DNA of 64,000 bases from Trichoplax sp. H2. Its lineage: Eukaryota > Placozoa > Uniplacotomia > Trichoplacea. Both the position numbers and the translations under genes were made by a program. The stretch is from positions 124,001 to 188,000 of the forward strand of contig NOWV01000118.1 of NCBI GenBank assembly GCA_003344405.1, given 5' to 3'. The notes beneath the pieces are model-generated. The model was given only the letters and a program-made list of their open reading frames with translations. It ran no database searches and was not told where the DNA came from. Below, piece by piece: positions 14,669-27,508 of the stretch; position 1 is the first letter of the stretch, and the number at the start of each line of letters is the position of its first letter.

Positions 14669-15565
14669 ATGTCAATCATGGAAGAAGGTACATTACCTCA
14701 GTCGGAAATGCACTTGATAACGATCGGCAATGTCCTTTATAAAATTAAACTATTCGCCAAGCGAGATAAGAACTCTACCGTTGAGGAGGAAAAGAAATTT
14801 TGGGCTAGAAGAGATGTTCGCCATGACATGAAACGAATGATAACTTTTATCTTACAGCATGAATCACGCTTATTCCCCATACGCAGCGATACATTTATCG
14901 CCTATCCTTATAAGAAATTATGGCATAAAGGCCAAGATTTATCATACTTTCGCGATAATAATCGATTGAATGTGAGCAAATTCGAATTTGTCTTATTTCT
15001 ACAGAATATTTCAAATGACCCAGTCCACCAGGAGCAGCTGCAATCTATTGCTAAAAATAAAAATTTACGCAGTAATAACACCAGATCAAAAAGAAAGCAT
15101 CTAAGCCTTGAAAGTAACTATGTTGGGCATAACAGTTCAAGTGGTAGCACAGCAAAAAAATCAAAGAAAGCCGATTGTGACCGTGGTAAGAAAGATCAAC
15201 TCCCAGGTGCACTAGAAGCCGATAATGTACAGGTGGAGAATGCTACAATAAGCAATGAAAAAATATGTGATACAGCCATTCGGCAATCCGCAGATGATAG
15301 CTGCAGCAGCAGCAGCACGGTTGGCGATGAGGATAACAATACTGGTAGTAACAGAAACATCGTTACTACAGCTTTGGCTTGTGATGAGGCTACAGAAGAG
15401 AATAAAGTATCAAACGACGATAATAGTAGTTTAATAGATGCTGACATTGGCCGAATAGAACAGTTGGCCAATCGAAACTATAAATTACATAAAGATCGCG
15501 GTAATACTAACGAGAGCACCGGTTCATTCTTGATGGCGTTTTTTAATCGATTTACTTATTCGTAA
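14669..15565 (+). CDS. single-exon orphan protein, 298 aa
   Basis: I do not recognise this protein. The open frame is uninterrupted, with two possible starts: ATG at 14669 and a second three codons later in a better context (ATGG). Residues 1-130 look folded, with mixed hydrophobic and charged segments (FWARRDVRHDMKRMITFILQ, YKKLWHKGQDLSYF, KFEFVLFLQNI). Residues 130-180 hold basic clusters of NLS type (RSKRKH, AKKSKK). Residues 195-275 are low-complexity Ser/Asn/Asp/Glu. There is no signal peptide or transmembrane segment. The length and globular N-terminus favour a real gene in this stop-rich DNA, but it could be the large exon of a multi-exon gene. A nuclear role is only a guess from the basic clusters. 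Confidence 0.6.
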   Translation: MSIMEEGTLPQSEMHLITIGNVLYKIKLFAKRDKNSTVEEEKKFWARRDVRHDMKRMITFILQHESRLFPIRSDTFIAYPYKKLWHKGQDLSYFRDNNRLNVSKFEFVLFLQNISNDPVHQEQLQSIAKNKNLRSNNTRSKRKHLSLESNYVGHNSSSGSTAKKSKKADCDRGKKDQLPGALEADNVQVENATISNEKICDTAIRQSADDSCSSSSTVGDEDNNTGSNRNIVTTALACDEATEENKVSNDDNSSLIDADIGRIEQLANRNYKLHKDRGNTNESTGSFLMAFFNRFTYS

Positions 15566-17400
15566 GCAGCTACATTTCCTGTCAAAGCCCATCACATTGT
15601 GGGCAATTGCGCCTTAAACTGATTGAAAATTTCGTAACTGTTTACCATATACGAATACTAAGGATTGTTACCTAGACAAGTTTTAGGCTGCGATCAAAAA
15701 ATAGATATCATGTTACTGCCAAAGTCCAATAGATGACTACATAATTTAATACTGTAGATTAATAGATATTTATTCATTGTTATATTGATACATCTGATGT
15801 TACTGAAGTTAGTGAAGTGAATCTATTAAATATGTTCGATTAAATAGATCTTACAAAATTTATAATATACTTTCGAGCTTTAAAAATTGACGTAATTCGT
15901 TCAATTTTGCTTCGATATAATAGTGCACTAAGTGCAGTATATTTTATAGTATATTCTTTATAATGAAATGCAATATCCATTATCGTGCACACTCAGCATG
16001 TATTTATTTATTCCTACTCCGAGACTCATACATTTCTTTAAGACTATAGTTAGTATGAGTGACAATGAAACAATTTCTCCATGTAATTAATACAAATGTT
16101 ATGTTATATTTTGGGATCAGCTGATCCGTTTATTCTATTTTGTTCAATATATCTTTAAGAATCGATAGATTTGTATGCATGTTGTAATCTGAATACCGTA
16201 TTCCAGTGTATACCAGCCATAATGCTAGACACTGTCATATTCGACAATTGTAGTATTTTATACTGTAATGTTATTCTCGTTTCCTTGCAGATATTTCACT
16301 ATTGCAAGTCTTATAAAATAGTTACATTACTCATGTGTTTTCTGATTGTATAATAAGAATCTTTGTTGGTTATTAAAATTTAAAATGTTTGCTTTTAACA
16401 GTAACAGCAATCGAGACTTGCTTGGTTTCGTAGTACAGTAATACGCGTATAGATGGCTGTATACTGTAGGAATGTTATAAATGACTTTGGCTTAACCTTG
16501 AGATATTCTTTCTAACTTCCATTTATTAGTGAAAATTAGCTTTGAAATGCTAGGTCAGTGTACTACTGATCACTCTGTTACAGTATTGCTGTCAGTGTTT
16601 CTACAATAATTTGAATGCAAAAGTGGATTAGTCATAATCACTAAGCACTGCAAAAAGTACGGTGTACTGTATATCATTACTTTTAATCGTCTACTTTGGC
16701 TCTTCCTATAATGTGAATTCTGTATCTGTTACTATCGATTGCACGGTAGATCGAATATACAGTATAACGTACTCTACAATATCAATTAGATAATTGAAAA
16801 TTCTGAATTTGGCTAGCTAGTTTGATTTAAAAAAAATATGCAAAACTTTGTTCGAAAGAGGCAGGGAGCTACTGCTATGCCGTCCCTTTTAAACAAGTGT
16901 GCATTCATGGCTTGGTATTTACTATAATAGCAAAGGGATAAATGTAGGTGTCAATGAAGATCAAAATCATGATTTTTATAGTGCGCTAAAGGCATATACC
17001 TACTCAATATCATGATGACTCTTGGTTCATCGAATATAAATTAGGATTACATTCAGGCATAAAAGACAAGGATAAGTCATCACCTGCGATCACTTACTGC
17101 CAATTTAAAGGAAAGTAGATTGGCGAGGTATCGAGGTAATTCATCTCCATAACAAATCCGCCTAGCTGCAAATGGACTATTAAATATTTTAATCTGAATA
17201 CAATCGTATTTTTAAAGTGGCAGCAACTGTTGGTTTTGTAAATGTTGGTGTATTCTTAACTATCATTTCCAGTTATTTTTTACTATGTAGTAAAAGTTCT
17301 AACTACAACTGTGACTACAAATAGAACTTATTCTAATCATTTTCATCCAAAGTAGGTTACGACAGCACGCCTATAATTGGTGAGTAAACAGTACACGTGT
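15566..17400. other. intergenic DNA, no gene seen
   Basis: Downstream of the orphan gene. There is no recognisable exon; the DNA is AT-rich with scattered TACTGTA/ACAGTA words. The first exon of the DENND1 gene could lie further right (18.4-19.6 kb) but was not found. Confidence 0.5.
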
Positions 17401-17410
17401 ATCTTTGAAG

Positions 17411-17984
17411 TATCTTCGCCTCATAAAAGTCGTATTCTTAAAGTGGTAGTCACTCTTTGGTTTTTGTCTATTCTCGTCTATTCTTAACTCATTTTGCAGT
17501 TATTTGTTACTGTGTCGTGAAAGTTATACTGCAAGTTATGTTGCTAATCACTTCCAAACTATCTGGCACTACTCCATTAGAAGAAGCCATTTCTATAGCG
17601 CAGGCGTAGCACCGTATGTACAGTACAGGAGTCCATATACTGTACACTGTGCTGTCATTTCATACTGTACTGTACAGGGTGTAGAAATTCGATCTAGATT
17701 TAAAAAAAACAGATAAAATGATCAAAAGATATACAGTTTTATGGGTTTTATTCGAAAATAAATCATAAAAATATTCACTGACTTATCTAGAAAGAAATTC
17801 TACACCTTGTACTGTACTGTACTGTATGTACAGTACTGTGTAGTGTCTACAGTGTGTACTGCCATGGACTGTAGGTGTACTATGCTAATATTGTGTTAAG
17901 GGAGTGTCTAGCATTCCGTCCATATTTCCAGCAGCAATCTTTGACCTCTGGCACCGTAGTAGTCTGTATCGGATAGTACTGCAG
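17411..17984. repeat. left copy of sequence duplicated across an assembly gap
   Basis: From TATCTTCGCCTCATAAAAG to GGATAGTACTGCAG this sequence is repeated almost base for base at 18005-18413 on the other side of a 20-N gap. The copies differ by a few substitutions and by about 166 bp present only here (about 17674-17839), which contains a TIR element. The simplest reading is that two haplotype or contig ends were not merged. Confidence 0.9.
17675..17809. mobile_element. MITE-like element with imperfect TIRs and TA target site
   Basis: The left end reads CAGGGTGTAGAAATTC followed by ATCTAGA. The right end, reverse complemented, reads CAAGGTGTAGAATTTC followed by TCTAGA, so the termini are inverted repeats of roughly 25 bp. 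TA lies at both flanks (17673-17674 and 17810-17811), as for Tc1/mariner-type insertions. About 135 bp with no coding capacity. The companion copy at 18005-18413 lacks it, so it looks like an insertion polymorphism. Confidence 0.6.
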
Positions 17985-18004
17985 NNNNNNNNNNNNNNNN
18001 NNNN
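17985..18004. other. assembly gap (20 N)
   Basis: Twenty N bases. Because the flanks repeat each other, the true gap may be negative, that is, overlapping contig ends. Confidence 0.99.
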
Positions 18005-18413
18005 TATCTTCGCCTCATAAAAGTCGTATTCTTAAAGTGGTAGTCACTCTTTGGTTTTTGTCTATTCTCGTCTATTCTTAACTCATTTTGCAGTTATTTG
18101 TTACTGTGGCGTGAAAGTTATACTGCAAGTTATGTCGCTAATCACTTCCAAACTATCTGGCACTACTCCATTAGAAGAAGCCATTTCTACAGCGCAGGCG
18201 TAGTACCATCTGTACAGTACAGGAGTCCATATACTGTACACTGTGCTGTCATTTCATACTGTACTGTGTAGTGTCTACAGTGTGTACTGCCATGGACTGT
18301 AGGTGTACTATGCTAATATTGTGTTAAGGGAGTGTCTAGCATTCCGTCCATATTTCCAGCAGCAATCTTTGACCTCTGGCACCGTAGTAGTCTGTATCGG
18401 ATAGTACTGCAGG
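18005..18413. repeat. right copy of the duplicated sequence
   Basis: Second copy of 17411-17984, starting exactly after the N run and ending at the same ...TAGTACTGCAG. It lacks the TIR element and about 30 bp of ACTGT repeats beside it. Confidence 0.9.
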
Positions 18414-19637
18414 ACACAAAGATTTCTAACTAGGGTGCAGTCGACTCGACTCTAACATTGCTTCCATTTTGACTGCGCCGAGAAAAGGAGTTTCGGCAAC
18501 GATTCCTCTAACATTGTAGACTTCTTTTTAGAAGCTATTTATCATAGAATCACAATTCGAACATCTGATGCTGCAAGATACACTTGTTGGATCCAATTCT
18601 TTACTGACAGTAAAGTAGATTATAGGCTAATCAAAAATAGCTTCTAAATGGATTGTCGGCTTCGGTAAGGTTTCTTCAAATCAATTTCAGTGTTGGTAAG
18701 GTAGAGACTGGATAAGGTTCAATTGGATTGTGCAATTGTTATCTAGGAGGAATCCTAAACGAATCTTTGAGTGTTTCTTGGAAGTTGCCAGGAATCAAAG
18801 TGACGATAGTAAGTCATGCTAAAAGTATCTAGTGTAATGCGGTATAGATGTAGTAAATAACGTATACAAAGTACATTACACCTTGTAGAGTTGTTGTAGA
18901 GTTCTTTGCCTCCTTGTAACGACTGGACACGTAACTCTTTCATACAATAACGGATCACACAGTCAAACTAGAGAGTAATTGCCAGATCTAAATTACAGTA
19001 AAGGATAGCTTAGTAAAACGTAATTACAAATATAGTGTAAGTAAAACCCACTTCAGGTAGGTGAGAAACTTTTGGAAGAGCTCATCGTAGACAAAGTTCG
19101 TCAGAGACGTCAGCACTTTCAATCGAAAACTACAATTTTTTTACAGTAATGATCGAAAGTAAAGAGATTGCTTCAGCGATATCAACAACAAAAAATGGAG
19201 ATCTATGTCTTTAGTTTATTCATTTAGTAATGATCGCGTAGGAATAGTAATAGTTGTATTTATGCTTCATCGATTTCTACTAGCGTTGCTTATTTAAATT
19301 ATAAATTAGTAAACCTAAAAAAGTACATATGGTATGCAATCCCAATGCAATGCCAATCGAATGATAGACGTTAAATAGCTTAATCGATAGAATTAGTAAT
19401 TTAAAACGACGCAACAATAATAAAGAAGAATCGAAAATATTTTATTGCTATTATCACAGTTATCCTCAAATACTATTAATAACAAACTATTCATTACGTA
19501 TGGATAAATCAAGCTTATCCATGTTTACCTGCAAAATAACAGTAAACGATGTCTTATGACACGGTACAGTGATCGTTTAGTATAGTAGCCCTGCTATGCA
19601 TTTCATTCATTAATTAATTATATTATTATATTTTTAG
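18414..19637. other. unresolved region upstream of DENND1 exons
   Basis: The first recognisable DENND1 exon begins in phase 1, so at least one more exon with the start codon should lie to the left. I looked for a phase-1 exon ending at GT in this stretch and could not choose one. No other gene is visible. Confidence 0.4.
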
Positions 19638-22600
19638 AAAAAAATCATCAAGTTGTCCTTACCTATCCACCAAATTATGACGATCAGGTAAATTCATATC
19701 CAAATAAAGTGACAAGTCTAAATTGATCGCGATTAACTAGACTTAAAACATCCAGCGGTTTACAGTACTGTAATTTCTGTCATTAACAATTCTTTACGTT
19801 AATCTAAAGTCATTAAATTTTACTTGTCTCTGTACCAATACTTTATATATTTCATTTTAAGGTTTAGATTTCCATTCTCAGATTTCAATCCTTTGCTCAA
19901 TAGTCCAGCTATATTATTTAGTCTTTTGAATTTTAACTACCTAAAAATCTAGAAAAACAAACATAGCGTTTAGTCGGTTCCAATTGATCACGAGCGCTGC
20001 TGCCAAGAAATTGCGATAATTTTCGATAGCGAGATAAACACAGTCACTGCACGTGCTATACGTGAGGCATGAAATCTTATAGTCTCTACTCTAGTTTCCA
20101 TATAATATTGCTATAATTATCGTGAATTATGTAGTATTTTCTAACTGATTAAAATCTCTACTTACATTGTAGGAAATATTACGCTCTGTACCACCGTTTT
20201 GCTTCCCATGTAAAACTGAACGGTTTGTTATTTCTTAAACAGGAAAAATAGTGTATTATCGGTTTCAGCTGCGAAGCTTTGCAGCAATTTATCAGTATCT
20301 CATGTACTTTGATTGGGTGTTACAGTATTCAGTTTGCAGTACTACATACTGTGTGAGTGTGCGTGTAATATGTCAACTTAAGACCAATTAATACATACTG
20401 TACTGTACAATTTCTGATAGTCATTTTTATCCATAATAATATTCATATATCAGATTAACGATATCGTAATGTGATGTTCTTAGAAATCAGATAAACCATA
20501 TCGGTATCTAAATTTACTATATAAACTATTATCAAGGATGCCATTAACTTTATGTTATTACTCTTTAGAAATGCGGGACATGTCCAACATTTTACTTTCA
20601 CTTTGACCGATGGTGAAGGAAAATACCGTTTCGGTTTTTGCCGTTTTCCTTCTAATGCTGATGTGTGCTTATGCATTATTAGGTATACCCTTACTGAACA
20701 GAAATTATAAAGAATTTATCTCATGTAATTCACCGATCGTTATAATCTCATTTATATTACTGTATGTATGTTAGCTACTTGCCATGGTTTGACAACTTTT
20801 ACAAGATATTAAATTTTATTGGCGATTATTACTGGAAAGGACAAGTATAAACATGATAAAACACATAATGTTATAATTAATAAATCGTATTTTATATTGA
20901 TCTGTGATATTTTACCAATCTAAGCTTGATGTGATTTTTTTTGCAGGTGCAACTTGCTCTAGATTTTATAAACATTATATACGAAACTCCAGTACCTGCT
21001 ACATCGATAAGAAATATCACATTTGCGCCAAACGATGGGTCCAGTCCGGTATGAATAAATATTTAACTGTACAGTATGCGTATTTGTCCTTATCGTATAA
21101 AAAATTTATATTGTTATTGCCGGTAATAATGCAATCCATTGTTGTTCATGTTAGCGCAATCATCTCAGTAATGAAATGCATTAGCCAGTACATTATTAGG
21201 AAATCTCCTTACTGTTCGTCTCGTTGAAGTAGTCTTATTATTGCTAATAACTGTGTGATCATTACAGTAAAAGAAAATACCAGTTGTAACTTTGCTCGTG
21301 GTACCCCTTTACTGCACCAAGTAGAATCTCACGTTACATAAACATAATCTTATGTACTATAAACCATATATTTGGGCGATGTGTTATTATTCTATTCACT
21401 GTTACTAATTTAAATGCAGCTAGCACTAATTGTCATACCCAAAAGCACTACAATGGTTCAGCAATTGCTACAATTTCATGACCTGTCTAATATTGTTAAC
21501 AATAAACCATAATTTTTAAAGTATGGTAATCCTTTGTAATAGAGAATACAATTATGTGAAGTACATAAAATTAAAATGTAATAGAAGTGCGTATGGATGT
21601 ACCGGCACCATATTTGGATTGTAGAATAGTTTAATGGTGCAGTTGTGACAGTCGGAATTAAGCTGTAACAAAAGCTAATCTATTTATTCTTATATATGAA
21701 ATGAGATATTATTTTTTCTTATATTATTATAGAAACTCGCTCTAGAAATCCCTGATCCGTATGCCTTACATTCTATACCTAGACACGTATGTAAACAATT
21801 TATTGCATATTCATTGAACTTAAGTGAGTAAATATTCTTATTCACATAATTAAATGTTGCTATATTTTATACAGCGTAATTTGACAGATTTCGTTTGTGC
21901 TGTACAACCTGCGAACATACTGCATTTATTTGCGTGGTTAGATAATTTTCGATTTTATCAGCTTCTTCTAAAATACGGTGTCTTACGAAATTAACCATGG
22001 TAATTTATACTTTAGCTTGCTTCATGAAAGAAGAATTCTTATTACGTCTTCCCGATTAAAATTGGTTAGCTAGTCAACTCATAGCATTTACATCTATGTT
22101 GGATAATTTTAGTTGATCACTTGGTGACATCCGGTCTGTGTATACGAATTAACTATTTTATATTTACTGTAGCTTACTGCTTGTGTATACAGTGCTGCAA
22201 ATCTTCTTTATCCAATGTACTGGTAAATGGTCTTGTTTATAATGTGTATACACATAGTATTGAAGGAAAAATTTTCCTTAAACTAAGATCGTTCGTGATA
22301 TTTTTAGGCAACATATCTTCATTCCTGTACTTCCACCGCATTTAATTGATTACTGTTGGTAAGTGATGTACGGCATATGCGATGCATGTATGTTTAACAC
22401 TTAAATTTATCTATGTATATGTTAATTACAATACAAACTTTTTAATACCGAAATAATTTGTATTTTAGCGCTCCTATGCCTTTTCTGATTGGTGTTCACT
22501 CGTCATTAATGGAGGTAAATCTTTCCAGTTTAAAGTGAAGGAAGCGAGATTTAAACCTTTTTCTTAGCCTTGACGGTATGAATTAATATCCGTTTTAGGA

Positions 22601-24761
22601 TGTAAGAAGGAGGCCTTTGAGCGAAGTTGTAATCTTAAATGTAGATGAAAATAAATTGGAATTACCGGACAAAGATTTAAATGCTCTTCCGCAAGAATTG
22701 GTTAGTTATTGCGACTCCATACTTACTCATTTTTATAAAATATTAAATGAATATATTGAGTCATTATTCTATTTTAGGTACATCATTTAAAAAGTATTTT
22801 GAAACGAAGTGACGCTATGGTAGAAGATACAATTCCTAGAGCATTTCTCGATGTCTTCGCATTACTACTTGGGTCTTATAAAGATGCTATTATGATAGAT
22901 GTTAGTAATAGTGTGTAAATTTTCTTTTAGAAGAGAAATTATAGAGTATTCATATGAGTACAATAAATTGGTGACTACCCTTTCTATTTACGTAGGAAGA
23001 GAAGAATATTTATGAATTTAATCGCGAATTGTAAGTAATTTATTTGTGTGTTCGACAGAGATTTTGATAGCTATAGTTGATTCCGGCTGCCAATGTCATA
23101 ACTCTGATATCTTTCCTACATCGCAGTTTTTTACATGGATTAAATCAAAGCTTGAAGCCATTCATGGATAAAGTGACACAGTTACAACAATTTCAACAAG
23201 TTAACGACTTTAAATTTGATTATATTATGAGGCTTGCAAATTGGTAACTTCTATCTCTGTGCTGCAATGTACTTAAGGAGTCTATTCTTCTACAGTTTAT
23301 AGCGGAAAGATTGGAAATTTATAATAATGAATCAAGAACGGTTATTGATGACTTCTTTGATACATACGTTAAAAGCTCCACTAAGGTATGGCAAAATTTT
23401 TGAAAGTAATCTAAATTAGCATATTCGTAAATGATCATTCAATTTTTATTTTCTTACAGTTAAATCTTACAATGGCAGCGATTAAGGTAGTCGTTTGTTA
23501 TTAGATGGACTAGATTATAGAGTATTATGGTGGATTAAAGATATTGTTTGCTTTTTAGGCATCCTCGCAAAATGTTATCAAAGCAGCGGGAACATTTTCG
23601 ACAGCTTTCATAAAGAAATTTAGCAGAACTTCAGTATGACATAGCCATTACAGTTTTAGATTTCGATACAATACTCGATGATGTGAGTTTTTTGAATCTA
23701 AAACTTCATCTGTTATTCCGCAGCCAATTGAGACATCTGCCCCTAGGGATCGAAACCTGAAAAAACTTGACAGCCGCGGTGCGAGACCCGTAATTGAATT
23801 ATTAAGTTCTGATGTAGACCGTATTCCTGAATATAAATTTGTATGTTAATTGATTTCGTTTGTTCATTATACCATTGTCTGCCCTAATTGGGTAATTTAA
23901 TGAAATATTGGATTTTCTATCGTAACATTTTTATAAAATGCTAATATATTATAGGGTACTACTGATATTAATGCATCCAGGGAAACGATGAAATCAACTA
24001 CTTCCGTAGACAAGCTTATAGACCTCGATGATAATAATCAAGCTGATCAAGTTACTACTTCCGGTGCCTTAAGGCCTCCTCCTAATACGACCGATAATGA
24101 AAATTTAATAGCTGAATTTGATGAATATGTAGTAATTGATAGTCCATCAGCTTTGCAAAAGAATTATAATAGATCGGTTCCTAATTTTATGGAACTTCGG
24201 TATGGAAGTAGCGCCCTTGCAGATAGACAAGATGTTGACAGCATTAATATTGCTGAAATGGCAAGTGAAGCCGCTCATTCACGAAGACAGCGCGATAGTC
24301 ATAAAGAAAGGATTAGCGTTAAAATTTATGAGCCTGGCAGTATTGCGACGTCTAAAGAACTGCATCCCTTGCCCTTACGAAATCCACCACCAATACCATC
24401 GAAAAAGCCGCCAGTGACCGCCCAAAATTCTATATCGGTTAGGCCACGCCCCAAAGCATCAACGGCAAGGCAGCAGTATATTTCATATGATGATACCAGG
24501 AGAAATACCACGGCACTGGATGATCTTGACTCTAGGATTGTAAAAAGGCGTCAAATAACAAGTCTTCCCGCTGCCTCAGATATTCCTGCCCCATTACATA
24601 TGATGAGTGCGCTTCCGTTTGGTGTTAATGCAAACCCTGCTGCAATTTACAAACGAGCTAGTATGGCTACTACTCCAGCAAGTTCTGTACTAAAACCTAC
24701 AATTGCTAATAATACCACAGCTACTCCAGGTATATCAGAATTTGATCCATTGAAATCATAA
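19638..24761 (+). CDS. DENND1: DENND1/connecdenn-like Rab guanine-nucleotide exchange factor (5' partial)
   Basis: Exons: 19638-19687, 20173-20222, 20569-20682, 20775-20844, 20947-21048, 21733-21786, 21875-21936, 22016-22064, 22173-22222, 22308-22358, 22469-22514, 22599-22700, 22778-22900, 22996-23030, 23127-23199, 23296-23385, 23460-23486, 23559-23633, 23724-23840, 23955-24761. All phases agree and give 715 aa after the missing start. The first 18 exons form the tripartite DENN module: FRFGFCR-type and SYLPWF (uDENN), then HERRILI, LLYPMYWQHIFIPVLPPHL and CAPMPFLIGVHSSLME (cDENN), then dDENN. The order and spacing match DENND1A-C, which activate Rab35 on clathrin-coated vesicles. The disordered tail has LIDLD just after the last intron, a clathrin-box match, then a proline-rich SH3-type stretch (PPPIPSKKPP), ending FDPLKS. 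The symbol denotes the subfamily; a single pre-duplication orthologue is likely. Confidence 0.93.
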
Positions 24762-25255
24762 CATATGAGTGAATTTACAAACGATCTGCCTGTATTACGG
24801 AATATCTGAATTTATGCCGTAGTGAATTGTTTTAAATTTATAAACATACATACATTTCTCAGAATGTGTCTTGAAGATAGCAGAAATTTGTTTTCTGATA
24901 TCAAAATTTTTATAAAATATATAATAATGATGAGACAGAACAATGCTGCATCCTTTGCTGAGATATAATTAAGTAATGTATCAATCATTTAATACTTGTG
25001 GCGTATTCAATTGTAAGTAATTATACAATCACGTATAGTTTACGGTATTTCATGCCATGAGAAGCTAAATAAGTAATATATTTTATATTCTTTAAACTAC
25101 AAACCTATCTATACTAGAAGTATCAGCTGTTTTATTAGTTGATGTAAGTTAAGTGACTTGGTTTACTTTAATTTTGTGATACATGATATGCACATGTATA
25201 CAGAGTAGATGTAATTATTTGTACTAGGCAAAAATGCTAATCCTATAGCACTGAT

Positions 25256-25261
25256 AATAAA
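25256..25261 (+). terminator. possible poly(A) signal for DENND1
   Basis: AATAAA 495 nt after the DENND1 stop codon. A second AATAAA lies at 25757-25762. Either could serve; the hexamer is common by chance in DNA this AT-rich. Confidence 0.35.
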
Positions 25262-27502
25262 CTTTAAGAAACGTACTGTTGACACATCTAACGAATAATT
25301 GTAAGTTTAGTAACATTTTTTAGAATTATTGTAAATTTCATGCTACCTATTCATATAAATGCGCGAATAGCACGCGTATTAAATTAAGTCTATAATACTG
25401 CGTTCTGATACGATGATGGTAAAAAGATTTGTACGGAGAGATTTCAGGATGTGATTGTATTGTATACCATGTCATATGATATTTTAGATAATATTCAAAA
25501 TTTTAGTTACTTTCAGTCTCGTAGGTTTTATTTACATTTACTGCTTGCCGCATTCTGCAGCTTTTAGATGCTACAAATGTTACGGTGTGCAGCTTGTTAA
25601 GTTTATTTATTGTTAGATATTTTACTGGTAGGTCCGAGTACGAAATTAGCTCAAATTATTTCTAGGAATCGCTATTATTGCTGTTACTGTAACAAATGAT
25701 TGATATTTTAACGTAAACTTAGAATTTACAACAGTTGGTATGCGAGTAAATGGAGTAATAAAGTGCCTATTAACATTTTATACTTGTTGCCTTCATTGGA
25801 TTCCTAAAAGCGCTATCAGTATTGGGCTATCAATAGGAGTATGCTGATTGTCAATAACAGCCAAGATATCTAAAAATTTAGAAATTTAATAAGGTATACG
25901 CGTATAGTCAGATATTCCAACATGCAATCTAATATGACATTTGAGGGAGAATTCTTAGTTGAGTAGTCGCTGATTATGATCTAAGCATAAGTAATTTTAC
26001 TAAACATAGTGTACAGTACCTGTTTAGTAATGACGTTGGCGATAAGTTCTAAGGTTTCAAAGTGCGAGAATTTAATGTGATGTGGTCAATAAATATCTTT
26101 ATATAGCAACATGTTAACCCTTTACAAAGACTAGATTTCATAGAAGCGGCTAATCAACAAAACTACTTGGTTCTGTTAATTTCTTTACAAGAGTTATAAA
26201 ACATTGCCGTGCATAAAAATTTTGCATATGTATTTTTATTTATAATCTGTATAGCAAAATCATATACAGTAATTTTAATAACCTATCCAAAATTTTACCG
26301 ATTAAACATATTTTATGTTAAATCACTCCATTGCGAAGAAGTAATTTCGTCATTGCAAAGATTACAAATATGATTGCGTAGATTTTGGCTTAGCTTTCAG
26401 CCAATATTAACCTATGACGTAATAATATACAATTTACTAATAAGATTATGACTTTCTAAGCTAGAAGGCCTTAGATAAAATAGCTGCTATTCGATTCAAT
26501 CAGTCATAAAGAATATACTTTACAGCAATGCTTTTTTGCAACATATTGCTATTAGCCACGAATATAGGTTACATTCACACTGTTCAAATAGCTAAACAAT
26601 AGTAGATAGCAAATACAAATTTACTGTGTTCAGATATCTACACTTACTGCATAAAGTTCTCGTAACAGCTTGTATTAGAACGTATCAAAAAATATGTTTT
26701 AAAATTTTTCTGTAAATTGTAGGTACGTCTTTCCAAAGTATATTAGTTTAGGTCTAAATATTAGATAAACATAGAATTTGGAGAATTAGCCACACGAGAC
26801 CGTGTGTTATCCATATGGATAGAAGTATAAAAAAAAAAGAAAATACATTGAAAGATAAACTATATTCATGTAGAAAACCTTGCATGTCATGATCATATAT
26901 AATAATATATAGAACAAAATTGTTAGCATAAAAGACTATAACTGTAGCTGCAGTAGTGACATTAATCTAATAATTATAAACAACGCTTAGAATCAGAATG
27001 ATCATTTACGGTATGTAATTGAGATATTCAATAGGAATACAAAAAACAACCTTTGTTTCGCTAGACATGTATATTTTATGCTTCATGCAATTTAGTTTTT
27101 ACATCTTCCATCTAGCGCCACTTGGGGACTGTGGAGTAGATGTTTGCCTTATTAATTATTTAAATGGCTTGATAGAGATGTAATACATCATATTATAGTC
27201 TAATCTATACTGCTAAATTTGTGATTAATTATTAGAAGCCATTAAAAATGTTAATGTTATCTTGGAATATCAGCCAAATTATCTACAAAATTCAATATGC
27301 CTGACAGTTTCCTTTTGTCTTGTGATCTTAGTCAAACATTCTTCGTGTGCATCAAATTCTATATCATCCATTTGCTAAAGTCCAACTCGGTGCCAGCTTT
27401 TTAGCTATCCCATTGAATTATTTACTTTGGCAGAGAATTCTAAACAACTGCATCTTGATCTATTATGTCCGTCTTATAAAATTCGTAGATTGCTAGAAAC
27501 TG

Positions 27503-27508
27503 TTTATT
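27503..27508 (-). terminator. possible poly(A) signal for the doublecortin gene
   Basis: AATAAA on the minus strand (TTTATT on plus), 270 nt beyond the stop at 27778. It is well placed, but not specific in AT-rich DNA. Confidence 0.35.

Noticed and set aside
15196-15471. 91-codon minus-strand frame opposite the orphan gene
   Set aside because: Antisense of the Ser/Asp/Glu low-complexity part of the plus-strand frame; no support of its own.
23640-23690. Extra DENND1 exon between ACTTCA|GTATGA and the CCAATTGAG exon
   Set aside because: Candidate pieces (after CATTACAG or GTTTTAG up to GTGAGT) contain a stop or shift the frame; direct joining of 23633 to 23724 keeps phase.
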